Of a DNA stretch of 64,000 bases, positions 36,600-45,073 are shown piece after piece (within the stretch, counting starts at the first letter, position 1; every line of letters starts with the position of its first letter). The notes below the pieces were generated by a model. It made no database searches and was not told the origin of the DNA. It saw nothing but the letters and a program-made list of their open reading frames with translations. Source of the stretch: Geochorda sp036562495 (GTDB lineage: Bacteria > Bacillota > Limnochordia > Limnochordales > Geochordaceae); the NCBI GenBank assembly GCA_036562495.1, contig DATCKA010000092.1, positions 16,383 through 80,382 on the forward strand. The letters run 5' to 3'. A program made the translations under genes and the position numbers.

Positions 36600-36607
36600 T
36601 GTCGTTG

Positions 36608-36664
36608 TCACTTGGTCTTCTTCTCCGAAGAGGGCTTCTTGCACCCCTTGGCCTTCTTCTCCAC
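36608..36664 (-). CDS. Possible 18-residue lysine-rich peptide
   Basis: A GTG at 36664 is preceded by GGAGG 10 bases upstream and opens a frame encoding MEKKAKGCKKPSSEKKTK, then TGA. The strong hairpin at 36575-36599 follows the stop by 9 bases. An in-frame TGA lies shortly before the start, so no longer protein is possible in this frame. A degenerate copy of the ribosome-site region (GGAGGTGC...GTAAAGAAG) lies about 40 bases further upstream, suggesting a local duplication. The evidence is only this arrangement and composition; it may be noncoding. Confidence 0.25.
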   Translation of the reverse strand: MEKKAKGCKKPSSEKKTK

Positions 36665-36770
36665 GGCCGCGGCACCTCCTCACGGCCGGAGGTCTTCTTT
36701 ACGGGTGCCGCACCTCCTCTCCGGCAGAGGCCTCGCCGTTGACCGCCTCGTCGCTCTCGGGCCCCCGAGG

Positions 36771-37220
36771 TCACTCCACGCCCTCGAAGTCGCCTTCGTC
36801 TCGCTCGATGCGTGCCACCAGAGGGGGAAGGTCCTCGACATCGACCAGGATGAAGTCGGGCGCCTCGTCCAGGCAGGCCGGCTGGGGAGGAGGGCCGTCG
36901 ACGGCCACGAGCGCGGTGCTCCACGAACGAGCGTTTCCGAATCGGACGGAGCCCCACGGGTGGGCCCCCACCACGAGCACCGACGTACGCTCGCCCGAGG
37001 AGAGGTCGGGCAGCGTCGCCACCTGCTGCAGGTCCGCGGCCCGCTGGATGCGTGGTTCGACATCCGCCGGCAGGGGGAGGGGGATCGCCCCTACCAGCCA
37101 GACCCGGCACCAGCGGGCGAGCGCGGTGATGGCGCCGGCCAGGTCATCGGCGGTCACGAACGGTCGATCCGGGGCCACGAGCTCGTCGACAGCGATGATC
37201 ACGGCGCGGATCCTGGCCAC
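36771..37220 (-). CDS. HAD-like protein lacking catalytic aspartates
   Basis: The 149-residue product is reminiscent of a small HAD-superfamily phosphatase. It opens with MARIRAVIIAVDELV, parallel to the IKAVIFDLDGTL motif. It later shows VLVVGAHPWGSVRFGNA, parallel to the VGDSxxD motif, and DFILVDVEDLPPLV near the end. The nucleophile position is Ala10; Asp12 remains, but the aspartates of the later motif are Ala and Ser. If the alignment is right, the protein cannot be an active phosphatase. The GTG start has GAGGAG 9 bases upstream. It is divergent from the next hypothetical gene, across a 14-bp tandem duplication. Confidence 0.55.
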   Translation of the reverse strand: MARIRAVIIAVDELVAPDRPFVTADDLAGAITALARWCRVWLVGAIPLPLPADVEPRIQRAADLQQVATLPDLSSGERTSVLVVGAHPWGSVRFGNARSWSTALVAVDGPPPQPACLDEAPDFILVDVEDLPPLVARIERDEGDFEGVE

Positions 37221-37248
37221 GAGGCGTCGCTCCTCTACTTAGCCCTAT

Positions 37249-37276
37249 AATAACGGTACATGAATAACGGTACATG
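37249..37276. repeat. Perfect 14-bp tandem duplication in a divergent promoter region
   Basis: AATAACGGTACATG occurs twice with no spacer, at 37249-37262 and 37263-37276. A TATAAT overlaps the first copy's left end (37246-37251). Each copy ends in ATG; the second ATG opens the 210-residue gene, and the first opens a different frame. The stretch is markedly AT-richer than its surroundings. Confidence 0.8.
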
Positions 37277-37906
37277 CCGGGTGGCGCTGCGCGCCGCCCT
37301 GAGGAGGCTCCCGGTATCGTGCCCTCTTCGAAGGGCCCTGAGTTCCCCGACAAGATCTGGCTCTCCTGGCGGCAGGAAGGACCGTATCTCGTCCGTGACC
37401 AGCACCTGGTCACCCGGGACGACGACCTGCTCGCGCTCTCGAAGGTCCCCATCGGTCGACAGGTGAGAGGGCTTTGCAAGCTGACCCTGGACGAGCTCTC
37501 GGCCGTGGTGCCCCCGCCGGTGTATGCCCTGGCCACGCGGATGGCGCGGTCGCTGGTGGAGGGACGTCCGCTGCGACTCGTGGCACGGGATGAGCAGCGC
37601 GCCGGGCATAGCCCTCAGGAGGTCTTGGAGGGGGCGCTGGCCCTCTGCCGTGCCGGGCTCGTGGTGGTCTTCCTGCGCAACCCCCGCCGGGCGAGCCCTC
37701 AATGGGAGTTGCGACACGCCGAGCTGACCAATTGGGGCAGGGCCATACTGGTCTCGCTGGACGCCGTGCACCTGACGGGGGCGGGGCGTCTGGCGCCGGT
37801 CCCTCGTCAGGCTGTCGCTGTGCCCGCCACCAACGGACGAGCGGGCAAGGGTGCCGAGCCTTCGGTGCGAGGAGACGGCGACGCCGGTCGAGCCTCCCGG
37901 TCCTGA
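37274..37906 (+). CDS. Hypothetical protein
   Basis: The 210-residue product is not recognised. The middle (FPDKIWLSWRQEGPYLV, then LSAVVPPPVYALATRMARSLVEG, then EVLEGALALCRAGLVVVFLR) looks like a folded alpha/beta domain. The first 15 and last 40 residues are low complexity. There is no signal peptide or membrane segment. The ATG at 37274 is the second copy of a duplicated ATG and has no good ribosome site. With TATAAT at 37246-37251 the message would have a very short leader. Downstream, a 148-base gap with a small AATCGG/CCGATT hairpin (37981-38000) separates it from the TRAP genes. Confidence 0.6.
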   Translation: MPGGAARRPEEAPGIVPSSKGPEFPDKIWLSWRQEGPYLVRDQHLVTRDDDLLALSKVPIGRQVRGLCKLTLDELSAVVPPPVYALATRMARSLVEGRPLRLVARDEQRAGHSPQEVLEGALALCRAGLVVVFLRNPRRASPQWELRHAELTNWGRAILVSLDAVHLTGAGRLAPVPRQAVAVPATNGRAGKGAEPSVRGDGDAGRASRS

Positions 37907-38054
37907 TGCCGCCTTGCCCGTGCATGCGATTGCGTGCCTGCGCCTCACCTTCCACAAGGAATGACCACGTCGCTGATCGAAATCGGAAAAAGTCCCGATT
38001 CTGTCTAGCTGGTGGGAGTTCTCGTACATCGCTGGGAGAGGAGATGAGAAAGCG

Positions 38055-39008
38055 GTGAGATCGCGGCTCGCACGCGTGGCATGGGGGATCGCCTTGCTGG
38101 CAGCCCTCGTGGTGGGGGGCGGCGCCCAGGCGGCCGAGTTCGTCACGATCGCCGCGGGAGGGACCGCGGGCGTCTACTACCCGCTGGGTGGGGCTCTCGC
38201 CGAGATCTTCAATCAGCACGTGCCGGGCGTCAACGCGTCGGTCCAGGCGACGGGTGCCTCGGTGGCCAACGTCAACCTGCTGGTACAGCGGCAAGCCGAG
38301 CTGGCCCTCATCCAAAACGACATCGCCTTCTACGCGGCCAACGGCACCGAGATGTTCCAGGGGCGCAAGGTCGACGGCCTGCGGGGGATCGCGACGCTGT
38401 ACCCTGAGGTGATTCAACTGGTGGCGTCGCGGGATTCGGGGATTCGGTCCATCGACGATCTGCGGGGCAAGCGGGTGGCCGTGGGCGACATCGGCAGCGG
38501 CACCGAGGCCAACGCGCGGCAGATCCTGGAGGCGGCGGGGCTCACCTATCGTGACATCGCGGCTCGCTACCTCTCCTTCGCGGAGGCCGCCGCCAACCTG
38601 CGCGACGGCCACATCGACGCCGCCTTCGTGACGGCCGGCATCCCCACCGCGGCCATTCAGGACATCGCCGTCCAGCGTGACGTGGTCATCGTGCCCATCA
38701 GCGGCGACCTGGTCCGGCGCCTGGCCGAGCGGTATCCCTTCTACACCCAGGTGACCATCCCGGCCGGCACGTACCGGGGCCAGGACCAAGCCGTCGTGAC
38801 GGTGGCGGTCAAGGCCATGCTGGTGGCGCGGACCGACCTGCCGGAGCAACTGGTCTACCAGCTCACCCGCGCCATGTTCGGCAACCTCCCCCGACTCGCG
38901 CAGGCCCACGCCCGGGGGGCCGACGTCAAGCTCGAGACGGCCCGGGAGGGGATGTCCATCCCCCTGCATCCGGGCGCGGAGCGGTACTACCGGGAGGTGG
39001 CGCCGTAA
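38055..39008 (+). CDS. TAXI-family TRAP transporter solute-binding protein
   Basis: The 317-residue secreted protein captures the substrate for the TRAP permease encoded downstream. It has a signal peptide (to about residue 26, AQA/AEF). The TAXI features follow: TIAAGGTAGVYYPLGGALAEI, QATGASVANVNLL, QAELALIQNDIAFYA, GKRVAVGDIGSGTEANARQIL and DAAFVTAGIPTAAI. TAXI-TRAP systems typically take up glutamate, 2-oxoglutarate or other dicarboxylates; the ligand is not certain here. The GTG start is preceded by GAGAGGAG. Confidence 0.92.
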   Translation: MRSRLARVAWGIALLAALVVGGGAQAAEFVTIAAGGTAGVYYPLGGALAEIFNQHVPGVNASVQATGASVANVNLLVQRQAELALIQNDIAFYAANGTEMFQGRKVDGLRGIATLYPEVIQLVASRDSGIRSIDDLRGKRVAVGDIGSGTEANARQILEAAGLTYRDIAARYLSFAEAAANLRDGHIDAAFVTAGIPTAAIQDIAVQRDVVIVPISGDLVRRLAERYPFYTQVTIPAGTYRGQDQAVVTVAVKAMLVARTDLPEQLVYQLTRAMFGNLPRLAQAHARGADVKLETAREGMSIPLHPGAERYYREVAP

Positions 39009-39055
39009 TCGGCGCGACCGGGCCCAAGGGGAGGGGCGCGTCGGGGTCGCGTCGC

Positions 39056-39637
39056 GTGGCCCCGGCGCGCCCCACGTGCCTGGCAGGGGCGGTGGCGTGC
39101 CTCCTCATAGCCGCCGGGTCCTGCGCCGGGGGTTTGGGCATGGCGAGGGTCGCGGCGGCCCCAGGACTCCCGCTCCGCCAGGGCGTGCCGTCCCTTTCGG
39201 TGCGCCAGTATCCCGAGGGCCCGGTGTTGCTCCGCGTCTCCCTGACGGCGACAGACGGTGCCTTTGCCCTGGTCTATCGCCACTCCGTGGAGCGCACACG
39301 GGTCCTGGAGCGTTGGCGGGTGGCCTGCGATAGCGCCGAGGGCGAAGCCGTCGGCGCCCCGGCGGGCGTGCTGGTGATGGAGGGCATGGAATACCGATCG
39401 TTGGGAGCGGGGCTGCCCGTCGAGGGCCAGATCCGGCAGGGAGCCGACGGGCCCGTGCTGACCGTCACGTTGCAGCAGACCATCAACATCAGGAGCCTCG
39501 TGCTCGGGGTGCTCCCTCTGACCGAGCATGCGTTGTGGTTGCCGGACGGCCGCCACATCCCCTTGCCCGCGGATCGAGGGGCGCTGATCCTGGCGCCCGG
39601 GTGCGGGGCCGAAATGGAGGAATCCGGGGATGCCTGA
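39056..39637 (+). CDS. DUF1850 protein associated with the TRAP transporter
   Basis: The 193-residue protein has a signal peptide (hydrophobic about 9-25, possibly lipoprotein-like at GSCAG). The DUF1850 core includes FALVYRHSVERTRVLERW and GMEYRSLGAGLP. This family is regularly encoded between TAXI binding proteins and fused TRAP permeases, as here, and its role is not established. The gene overlaps the permease start by 8 bases, indicating translational coupling. The GTG at 39056 is the likely start; no perfect ribosome site is seen. Confidence 0.8.
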   Translation: MAPARPTCLAGAVACLLIAAGSCAGGLGMARVAAAPGLPLRQGVPSLSVRQYPEGPVLLRVSLTATDGAFALVYRHSVERTRVLERWRVACDSAEGEAVGAPAGVLVMEGMEYRSLGAGLPVEGQIRQGADGPVLTVTLQQTINIRSLVLGVLPLTEHALWLPDGRHIPLPADRGALILAPGCGAEMEESGDA

Positions 39638-41636
39638 GCGGGCCATCAGCCGGCCCCAGGAGCCGGACGCTCCGGTCGACGTCGAGGAGCTCCTGGCGCG
39701 CTTCGACACGGAGTCGGCCTACAGGCGGTTGGCCGGGTGGGTCGGGCGAGCCATCGCCGCGCTGGCCATCGCCTTCTCGCTCTTTCAGCTCTACACGGCC
39801 GCCTTCGGCGTGCTCGAGGCGCGCCTGCAGCGGGCCGTGCACCTCGCCTTCGGGATGAGCCTCGTCTTCCTGCTCTACCCGGCCCGCCGTCGAGCCGATC
39901 GCCGGAGCCTGCCCTGGTGGGACGTGGCGCTGGCGGTGGCCGGGGCGGCCGCACCGCTCTACCTGGTGGTCTTCTACCAGGATATCGTGCTGCGGGCGGC
40001 CATGCCCACCCCGACCGACGTCGCGGTGGCCATCGCCTCCGTCTTGCTGGTGCTGGAGGCAGCTCGCCGAGTAGTGGGACTGCCCATCGTGGTGGTGGCC
40101 ACGGCCTTCATCCTGTACGCCCTGCTGGGGCGCAGCCTGCCGGGCTTTCTGGCGCACCGCGGATTCTCGCTGTCACAGATCGCCAACCACCTCTACTTCA
40201 CGACCGAGGGCATCTTCGGCATCCCCCTGGGGGTCTCGTCTACCTTCATCTTCTTGTTCCTCGTGCTCGGCGCGTTCTTGGAGAAGACGGGCATCGGCAA
40301 GTTCTTCATCGACCTGGCCAACGCGGTGGCGGGCTTCGCATCGGGGGGCCCCGCCAAGGTGGCGGTCATCACCAGCGCCCTGGAGGGTACCATCTCGGGC
40401 AGCTCGGTGGCCAACACGGTGGGCTCCGGAAGCCTCACCATCCCGATGATGAAGCGCCTGGGCTACCGCCCCGAGTTTGCAGCGGCCGTGGAAGCTGCCG
40501 CCTCCACCGGGGGGCAGATCATGCCGCCCATCATGGGGGCCGCCGCCTTCCTGATGGCGGAGTTCACCGGGATCCCCTACATCGAGGTGGCCAAGGCGGC
40601 CATCCTGCCGGCCGTCCTCTACTTCACCGGGATCTTCATCGCGGTCCACTACGAGGCCAAGCGGCTCGGGCTGCGCGGCATCCCGCGTGACCAGCTGCCA
40701 GGGGTGTGGAGCGTGGTGAAGAGCCGGGGCCATCTCATCCTGCCGCTGGTGGGGATCATCTGGCTGCTCATGGAGGGCAGCACCCCGATGAAGGCTGCCT
40801 TCTACGGCATCCTCCTCGCCGTCGGCGTCGCCATGCTCCATCCCTCGACCCGTATGAGCGGCCGGGAGATCCTGGCCGCGCTGGAGCAGGGCGCTCGGGG
40901 GGCGCTGGGGGTGGTGATGGCCACGGCCGTGGCCGGCATCGTCATCGGGGTCATCACCCTGACGGGGCTGGGGCTCAAGCTGGCGAGCGGCGTCGTGCAG
41001 CTCGCGCAGGGCAACCTGCTGCTGACCATGGTGGCCACCATGCTGACGTCGCTGGTGCTCGGCATGGGGGTGCCGACCACGGCCAACTACGTCATCACGT
41101 CCACCATCGCGGCGCCGGCGCTGCTGCAGCTGGGCGTGCCGCTGCTGGCGGCCCACATGTTCGTCTTCTACTTCGGGGTGGTGGCCGACATCACGCCCCC
41201 GGTCGCCCTGGCCGCATATGCCGGGGCGGGGATCGCCGGGAGCAACCCCATGCGCACCGGCGTGGTGGCGTCTCGACTGGCGGTAGGTGCCTTCATCATC
41301 CCGTACATCTTCGTCCTTTCGCCGGTGCTGTTGTTGCAGGACGTGACGCTGGCCAGCAGCCTTCAGATGCTGGTGACCTCGCTCGCCGGGATGTTTGGGG
41401 TGGCGGTGGCGATGGGGGGCTTCCTGAGGACGACGCTGGCGCTGTGGGAGCGCGCTCTGTTGCTGGTCGCAGGGGTCATGATGATCGACCCCAACGTCGT
41501 CACCGACGTGGTGGGCTTGGCCTTGATGGCGGCGGTGGTGGCCTCTCAGGTATGGAAGGCTCGCCGGGCGGCCGCAGACGCTGGCCAGCTCTCGGTGGGC
41601 TCGCCCGAGGTGGGGCGGGGCCGGACGCTGGGGTGA
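39630..41636 (+). CDS. TRAP transporter fused permease (4TM/12TM)
   Basis: The 668-residue membrane protein fuses the small (DctQ-like) and large (DctM-like) TRAP subunits, as is usual in TAXI systems. About 18 segments are predicted. Typical motifs are ALEGTISGSSVANTVGSGSL, the STGGQIMPPIMGAAAFLMAE loop, and GMGVPTTANYVITSTIAAPAL with its second conserved loop. It would drive uptake of the TAXI-bound solute with a Na+ or H+ gradient. It ends 10 bases before the metallophosphoesterase gene. Confidence 0.93.
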   Translation: MPERAISRPQEPDAPVDVEELLARFDTESAYRRLAGWVGRAIAALAIAFSLFQLYTAAFGVLEARLQRAVHLAFGMSLVFLLYPARRRADRRSLPWWDVALAVAGAAAPLYLVVFYQDIVLRAAMPTPTDVAVAIASVLLVLEAARRVVGLPIVVVATAFILYALLGRSLPGFLAHRGFSLSQIANHLYFTTEGIFGIPLGVSSTFIFLFLVLGAFLEKTGIGKFFIDLANAVAGFASGGPAKVAVITSALEGTISGSSVANTVGSGSLTIPMMKRLGYRPEFAAAVEAAASTGGQIMPPIMGAAAFLMAEFTGIPYIEVAKAAILPAVLYFTGIFIAVHYEAKRLGLRGIPRDQLPGVWSVVKSRGHLILPLVGIIWLLMEGSTPMKAAFYGILLAVGVAMLHPSTRMSGREILAALEQGARGALGVVMATAVAGIVIGVITLTGLGLKLASGVVQLAQGNLLLTMVATMLTSLVLGMGVPTTANYVITSTIAAPALLQLGVPLLAAHMFVFYFGVVADITPPVALAAYAGAGIAGSNPMRTGVVASRLAVGAFIIPYIFVLSPVLLLQDVTLASSLQMLVTSLAGMFGVAVAMGGFLRTTLALWERALLLVAGVMMIDPNVVTDVVGLALMAAVVASQVWKARRAAADAGQLSVGSPEVGRGRTLG

Positions 41637-41646
41637 GCCCCGGGAG

Positions 41647-42645
41647 GTGACGAGGGGGACGGGCTGGCTCCAACTGTTCCTGGGCGGCGCGGTGGCCGCC
41701 GCGGCGGGGACGGTGTTCGCAGCCGCCCGGGAGGCCAGGCACCCGGTCGTCGAGCACCTGCGCCTGCGCTGGTCCCACGGGCGCCTGTCGGCGGTGCCCG
41801 GGCGTGTGCAGCGAGCCAGCCTCGTGGCCCGCGCGCCTGCCCCTGAGCCCCCGGCTCCGCAGATCCTGCGGCTCGTGCACCTGTCGGATCTGCACCTGCA
41901 CCGCCGCCCCGAGCCCGCTCACCGAGCCGCCCTCTGGTGGCTCGAGCATCTGGCGCCCCATCTGGTGCTGGTCACCGGCGACGTGGTGGACCGGGCCTCC
42001 CGTCCGGGTGTCGCGGAGGCCTATCTCGAGGAGCTGGCCCGTCGCTGGCAGGTCGCCCTGGTCTGGGGCAACCACGACCATGAGCTTCCCGCGTCGATGC
42101 AGGCGCTCACCCGCACCCTGGAGCGTGCGGGAGGCTGGGTGCTGGTCAACCGGCGAGCCTGCCTGGCGACGCCGGCAGGCCCCGTGGAACTGGTCGGGGT
42201 CGACGCCCCCAACCTCGGCCTCGACCGGCTGGGTGAGGCGCTCGAGCAGCCGCCGGTGGTGCGGGCTCGGTGGGACGCTCGGGCCCGACGGTGGCGATCC
42301 GAGGTGGGTCGGGATCCTGTGCCGGCGGCGGACGGGCCGGATGCGAGGCCCCGCCTGCGCGTGCTGGCAGCGCACAGCTATCATGTAGTCGAGCACGGGC
42401 TCCCCCGCAGCCAGCCGAGCCTGGTCCTGGTGGGGGACACCCACGGCGGACAGGTGGACCTCCCGGTGCTGGGGCCGGTATGGGCGCACTGGGTCCACCA
42501 TCATCGGTACGTGCGGGGCCTGAGCCGGATCGACGACCACTGGCTTTACGTCAACAGGGGACTGGGCACCATCGGCGTGCCCCTACGCCTGCGCTGCCCC
42601 CCGGAGATCCTGGTCGTCGATGTGACCCGGGAGGAGTCGACGTGA
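41647..42645 (+). CDS. Calcineurin-like metallophosphoesterase (YkuE-like)
   Basis: The 332-residue protein has an N-terminal membrane segment (about 8-26). A metallophosphoesterase domain follows, with DLHLH, GDVVDR, GNHDHE, AHSYHV and GDTHGGQV, ending in the RGLGTIGVPLRL signature of YkuE-type enzymes. The usual GHTHGGQ motif reads GDTH: the first His, a metal ligand, is Asp here. This may alter the metal site without destroying it. The start is uncertain. The GTG at 41647 follows GGGAG too closely, and no better codon lies before the hydrophobic segment. It follows the TRAP permease closely but a functional link is not evident. Confidence 0.82.
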   Translation: MTRGTGWLQLFLGGAVAAAAGTVFAAAREARHPVVEHLRLRWSHGRLSAVPGRVQRASLVARAPAPEPPAPQILRLVHLSDLHLHRRPEPAHRAALWWLEHLAPHLVLVTGDVVDRASRPGVAEAYLEELARRWQVALVWGNHDHELPASMQALTRTLERAGGWVLVNRRACLATPAGPVELVGVDAPNLGLDRLGEALEQPPVVRARWDARARRWRSEVGRDPVPAADGPDARPRLRVLAAHSYHVVEHGLPRSQPSLVLVGDTHGGQVDLPVLGPVWAHWVHHHRYVRGLSRIDDHWLYVNRGLGTIGVPLRLRCPPEILVVDVTREEST

Positions 42646-42646
42646 C

Positions 42647-43486
42647 ATGATCATCGGCTGTCATCTCAGCACCGGACAGGGGTTCGCCCGGGCCGTCCAA
42701 AACGCAGGTCGGTTGGGCGCCGACGCCTTCCAGTACTTCCCGAAGAACCCTCGTAGCCATCGGCTGAAGCCCGTCGACCGGGAGGAGTCGGCCAGGGGGG
42801 CGGAGGCGGCCCGGGCCGCGGGTGTCGTGACCGTCGCCCACTCGGCCTACGTCACCAACCTCTCCACCGGCGACCCCAAGCTGCGGGAGACCACCATCGC
42901 CTCCATCGTCAACGAGCTGGAGCTGTGCGAGGCCCTCGGGACCCGGTGGCTCGTCGTGCATTGCGGCAAGCACCTGGGCGAGGGCGAGACGGTCGGGGTG
43001 CGACGCATGGTAGAAGCCATCGACGAGGTGATGGCGCGCTACCAGGGCCCGTGCCGCCTGCTGCTGGAGAACACGGCGGGCCAGGGCAGCGAGCTCGGCC
43101 GTACGGTGGACGAGCTGCTGGCCATCCACGAGGCCCTCGCGTGCCGAGAGCGGGTCGGCTTCTGCCTGGATAGCTGCCACGCCTTCGCCTCGGGGCTACT
43201 CACGCCCGGGGGATTGGACCGGTTCCTCGAGGAAGTGACACGTCCCGAGTTCGCCCGGGAGCTCGAGGTGATCCACCTCAACGACTCCAAGGCCGGCCCT
43301 GGGGAGCACGTGGACCGCCATGCGCTGCTGGGCCAGGGGCAGATGGGCGAGCTGCTCAAGGAGCTGGTCCGCCATCCGTTGCTCCAGGCACGTCCCGTCA
43401 TCATCGAGACGCCGGTGGAGCACGAGGATCAGTACGCCGACGAGATCCGCCTGGCGCGCCGGTGGGCCGAGCAGGCGGGGACGTAG
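42647..43486 (+). CDS. nfo: Endonuclease IV (AP endonuclease)
   Basis: The 279-residue zinc enzyme cleaves DNA at abasic sites in base-excision repair. It shows IIGCHLSTGQG at the start, VAHSAYVTNLS, VVHCGKHLGEG, LLLENTAGQGSELG, GFCLDSCHAFASG and VIHLNDSKAGPGEHVDRH. These contain the three-zinc His/Asp/Glu set. Full length compared with E. coli Nfo (285). A GGAGGAG site precedes the ATG. It starts 1 base after the phosphoesterase stop. Confidence 0.93.
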   Translation: MIIGCHLSTGQGFARAVQNAGRLGADAFQYFPKNPRSHRLKPVDREESARGAEAARAAGVVTVAHSAYVTNLSTGDPKLRETTIASIVNELELCEALGTRWLVVHCGKHLGEGETVGVRRMVEAIDEVMARYQGPCRLLLENTAGQGSELGRTVDELLAIHEALACRERVGFCLDSCHAFASGLLTPGGLDRFLEEVTRPEFARELEVIHLNDSKAGPGEHVDRHALLGQGQMGELLKELVRHPLLQARPVIIETPVEHEDQYADEIRLARRWAEQAGT

Positions 43487-43617
43487 GCGACCGCCCGCTG
43501 GAGCGTACCTCAGCACGAGGGCGCCTGCCCCATCCAAACCCCCCACAATCGCCTCTCCGGGCCACCATCGTCCAGCCCGAGGGGCGGAGGCCCTCGTAGC
43601 GGATCGTGTATACGGGG

Positions 43618-43623
43618 TACAAT
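43618..43623 (+). promoter_or_regulatory. -10 element of the glutamate dehydrogenase gene
   Basis: TACAAT at 43618-43623 lies in an AT-richer patch (GTGTATACGGGGTACAATATT). Transcription would start near 43630, which favours the TTG at 43661 over the GTG at 43628 as start codon. No convincing -35 box is present. Confidence 0.4.
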
Positions 43624-43660
43624 ATTCGTGACGCACGGGGATGGAAAGGCGGGGTGCTCC

Positions 43661-45001
43661 TTGCGGGATGCCTTGGAGACGGCGGGCCGTACGCGTGAGC
43701 GGCTGGCGCGGGGCGAGGGGCAGGCGGCGGTGGCCGACGTCGGGTTGGTGGGCCTGGCCGAGGCCATGATCCGGCAGGCCGCGGAGCGCCTGGGGATCGA
43801 CGAGGACTTCGTCGCGCGCCTCTCGGTGCCGGACCGAGAGGTGACGGTCTCGGTGCCCGTGCAGATGGACAACGGTCGATGGCGGGTCTTCCGGGGCTAT
43901 CGCGTCCAGCACTGCAACGCGCGCGGCCCCTACAAGGGCGGCATCCGGTACCACCCTGAGGTGGGGCTCGACGAGGTGCGCGCCCTGGCCGCCCTGATGA
44001 CGTGGAAGTGCGCGGTGGTCGACATCCCCTTCGGCGGGGCCAAGGGGGGCGTCGAGGTCGATCCCTCCGAGCTGTCGCGAGCCGAGCTGGAGCGGCTGAC
44101 CCGTGCCTATACCCAGATGATGCTGCCCAACCTGGGCCCTAGGGTCGACATCCCGGCTCCTGACGTCAACACCAATGAGCAGGTCATGGCCTGGATCGTC
44201 GACACCGCCTCGGCCGCGCTGGGCCATCCCGTGCCGGCCATCGTCACCGGCAAGCCCGTCGAGCTCGGCGGCATCGTCGGGAGACGTGAGGCCACCGGCC
44301 GCGGCGTGGCCATCGTGACGCTGCGGATGCTGGAGCGCCTGGGGTGGGGGCGCCAGGGCATCCGGGTGGCCGTGCAGGGCTTCGGCAACGTGGGACGCTG
44401 GGCGGCCCGACTCCTGGCGGAGGCGGGCCTGGTCATCGAGGCCATCAGCGACATCTCCGGAGCGGTCTGGCGGCCGGGCGGGCTCGACCTCGACGACGTG
44501 GAGCGCCACCTGCAGGCTTCGGGCAATCTGCTGGCCACCTACTCGGCGCCGGGCGTGCGGCACATGACCAATGCGGAGCTCCTGGAGCTCGACGTCGACG
44601 TCCTCATCCCCGCGGCCATCGAAAACCAGATCACCTCGGCCAACGCCGACCGCATCCGGGCCCGCATGGTGGTGGAGGGCGCCAACGGGCCTACGACCCT
44701 GGAGGCCCACCGCCGACTGGTGGAGCGCGGGGTCGTGGTGGTGCCCGACATCCTGGCCAACGCGGGCGGTGTGGTCGTCTCCTACTTCGAGTGGGTGCAA
44801 AACCTCCGCGGCGAGCTGTGGCAGCTGGGACAGGTGCACGAGCGCCTGGAGGAGGTCATGGTGCGGGCTATCGACGCGGTCTGGGAGACCGCCGCTCGGC
44901 TAGACGTCGACGCCCGGCTCGCGGCCTTCGCCCTGGCCCTGCAGCGAGTCGTCGACGCGATCCGCCATCGCCAGGCCGGCCACGCCGTCACCACCGGCTA
45001 A
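43661..45001 (+). CDS. Glu/Leu/Phe/Val dehydrogenase family, probable glutamate dehydrogenase
   Basis: The 446-residue enzyme oxidatively deaminates glutamate, or a related amino acid, to the 2-oxo acid with NAD(P). It shows ARGPYKGGIRYHPEV, the catalytic region VVDIPFGGAKGG with its Lys, and DIPAPDVNTNEQVMAWI. The Rossmann motif is GFGNVG, and AAIENQIT and NAGGVVVSYFEW follow. The Lys-rich substrate pocket and the length point to glutamate more than leucine. The TTG at 43661 is chosen because AAAGGCGGGG precedes it; a GTG at 43628 is in frame but coincides with the probable transcription start. It is monocistronic and converges on the MFS gene. Confidence 0.88.
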   Translation: MRDALETAGRTRERLARGEGQAAVADVGLVGLAEAMIRQAAERLGIDEDFVARLSVPDREVTVSVPVQMDNGRWRVFRGYRVQHCNARGPYKGGIRYHPEVGLDEVRALAALMTWKCAVVDIPFGGAKGGVEVDPSELSRAELERLTRAYTQMMLPNLGPRVDIPAPDVNTNEQVMAWIVDTASAALGHPVPAIVTGKPVELGGIVGRREATGRGVAIVTLRMLERLGWGRQGIRVAVQGFGNVGRWAARLLAEAGLVIEAISDISGAVWRPGGLDLDDVERHLQASGNLLATYSAPGVRHMTNAELLELDVDVLIPAAIENQITSANADRIRARMVVEGANGPTTLEAHRRLVERGVVVVPDILANAGGVVVSYFEWVQNLRGELWQLGQVHERLEEVMVRAIDAVWETAARLDVDARLAAFALALQRVVDAIRHRQAGHAVTTG

Positions 45002-45052
45002 GCCGGTCCGTCCGTCGGATGGAAGCGGCCGCTCGGGTGACGACGGGTCCGC

Positions 45053-45073
45053 GCCGGCCTTTTTCTGGCCGGC
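45053..45073. terminator. Convergent terminator hairpin
   Basis: GCCGGCC (45053-45059) pairs with GGCCGGC (45067-45073) around the loop TTTTTCT, between the stops of the convergent glutamate dehydrogenase and MFS genes. The T-run is in the loop, so it is a weak classical terminator but well placed for both directions. Confidence 0.45.
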
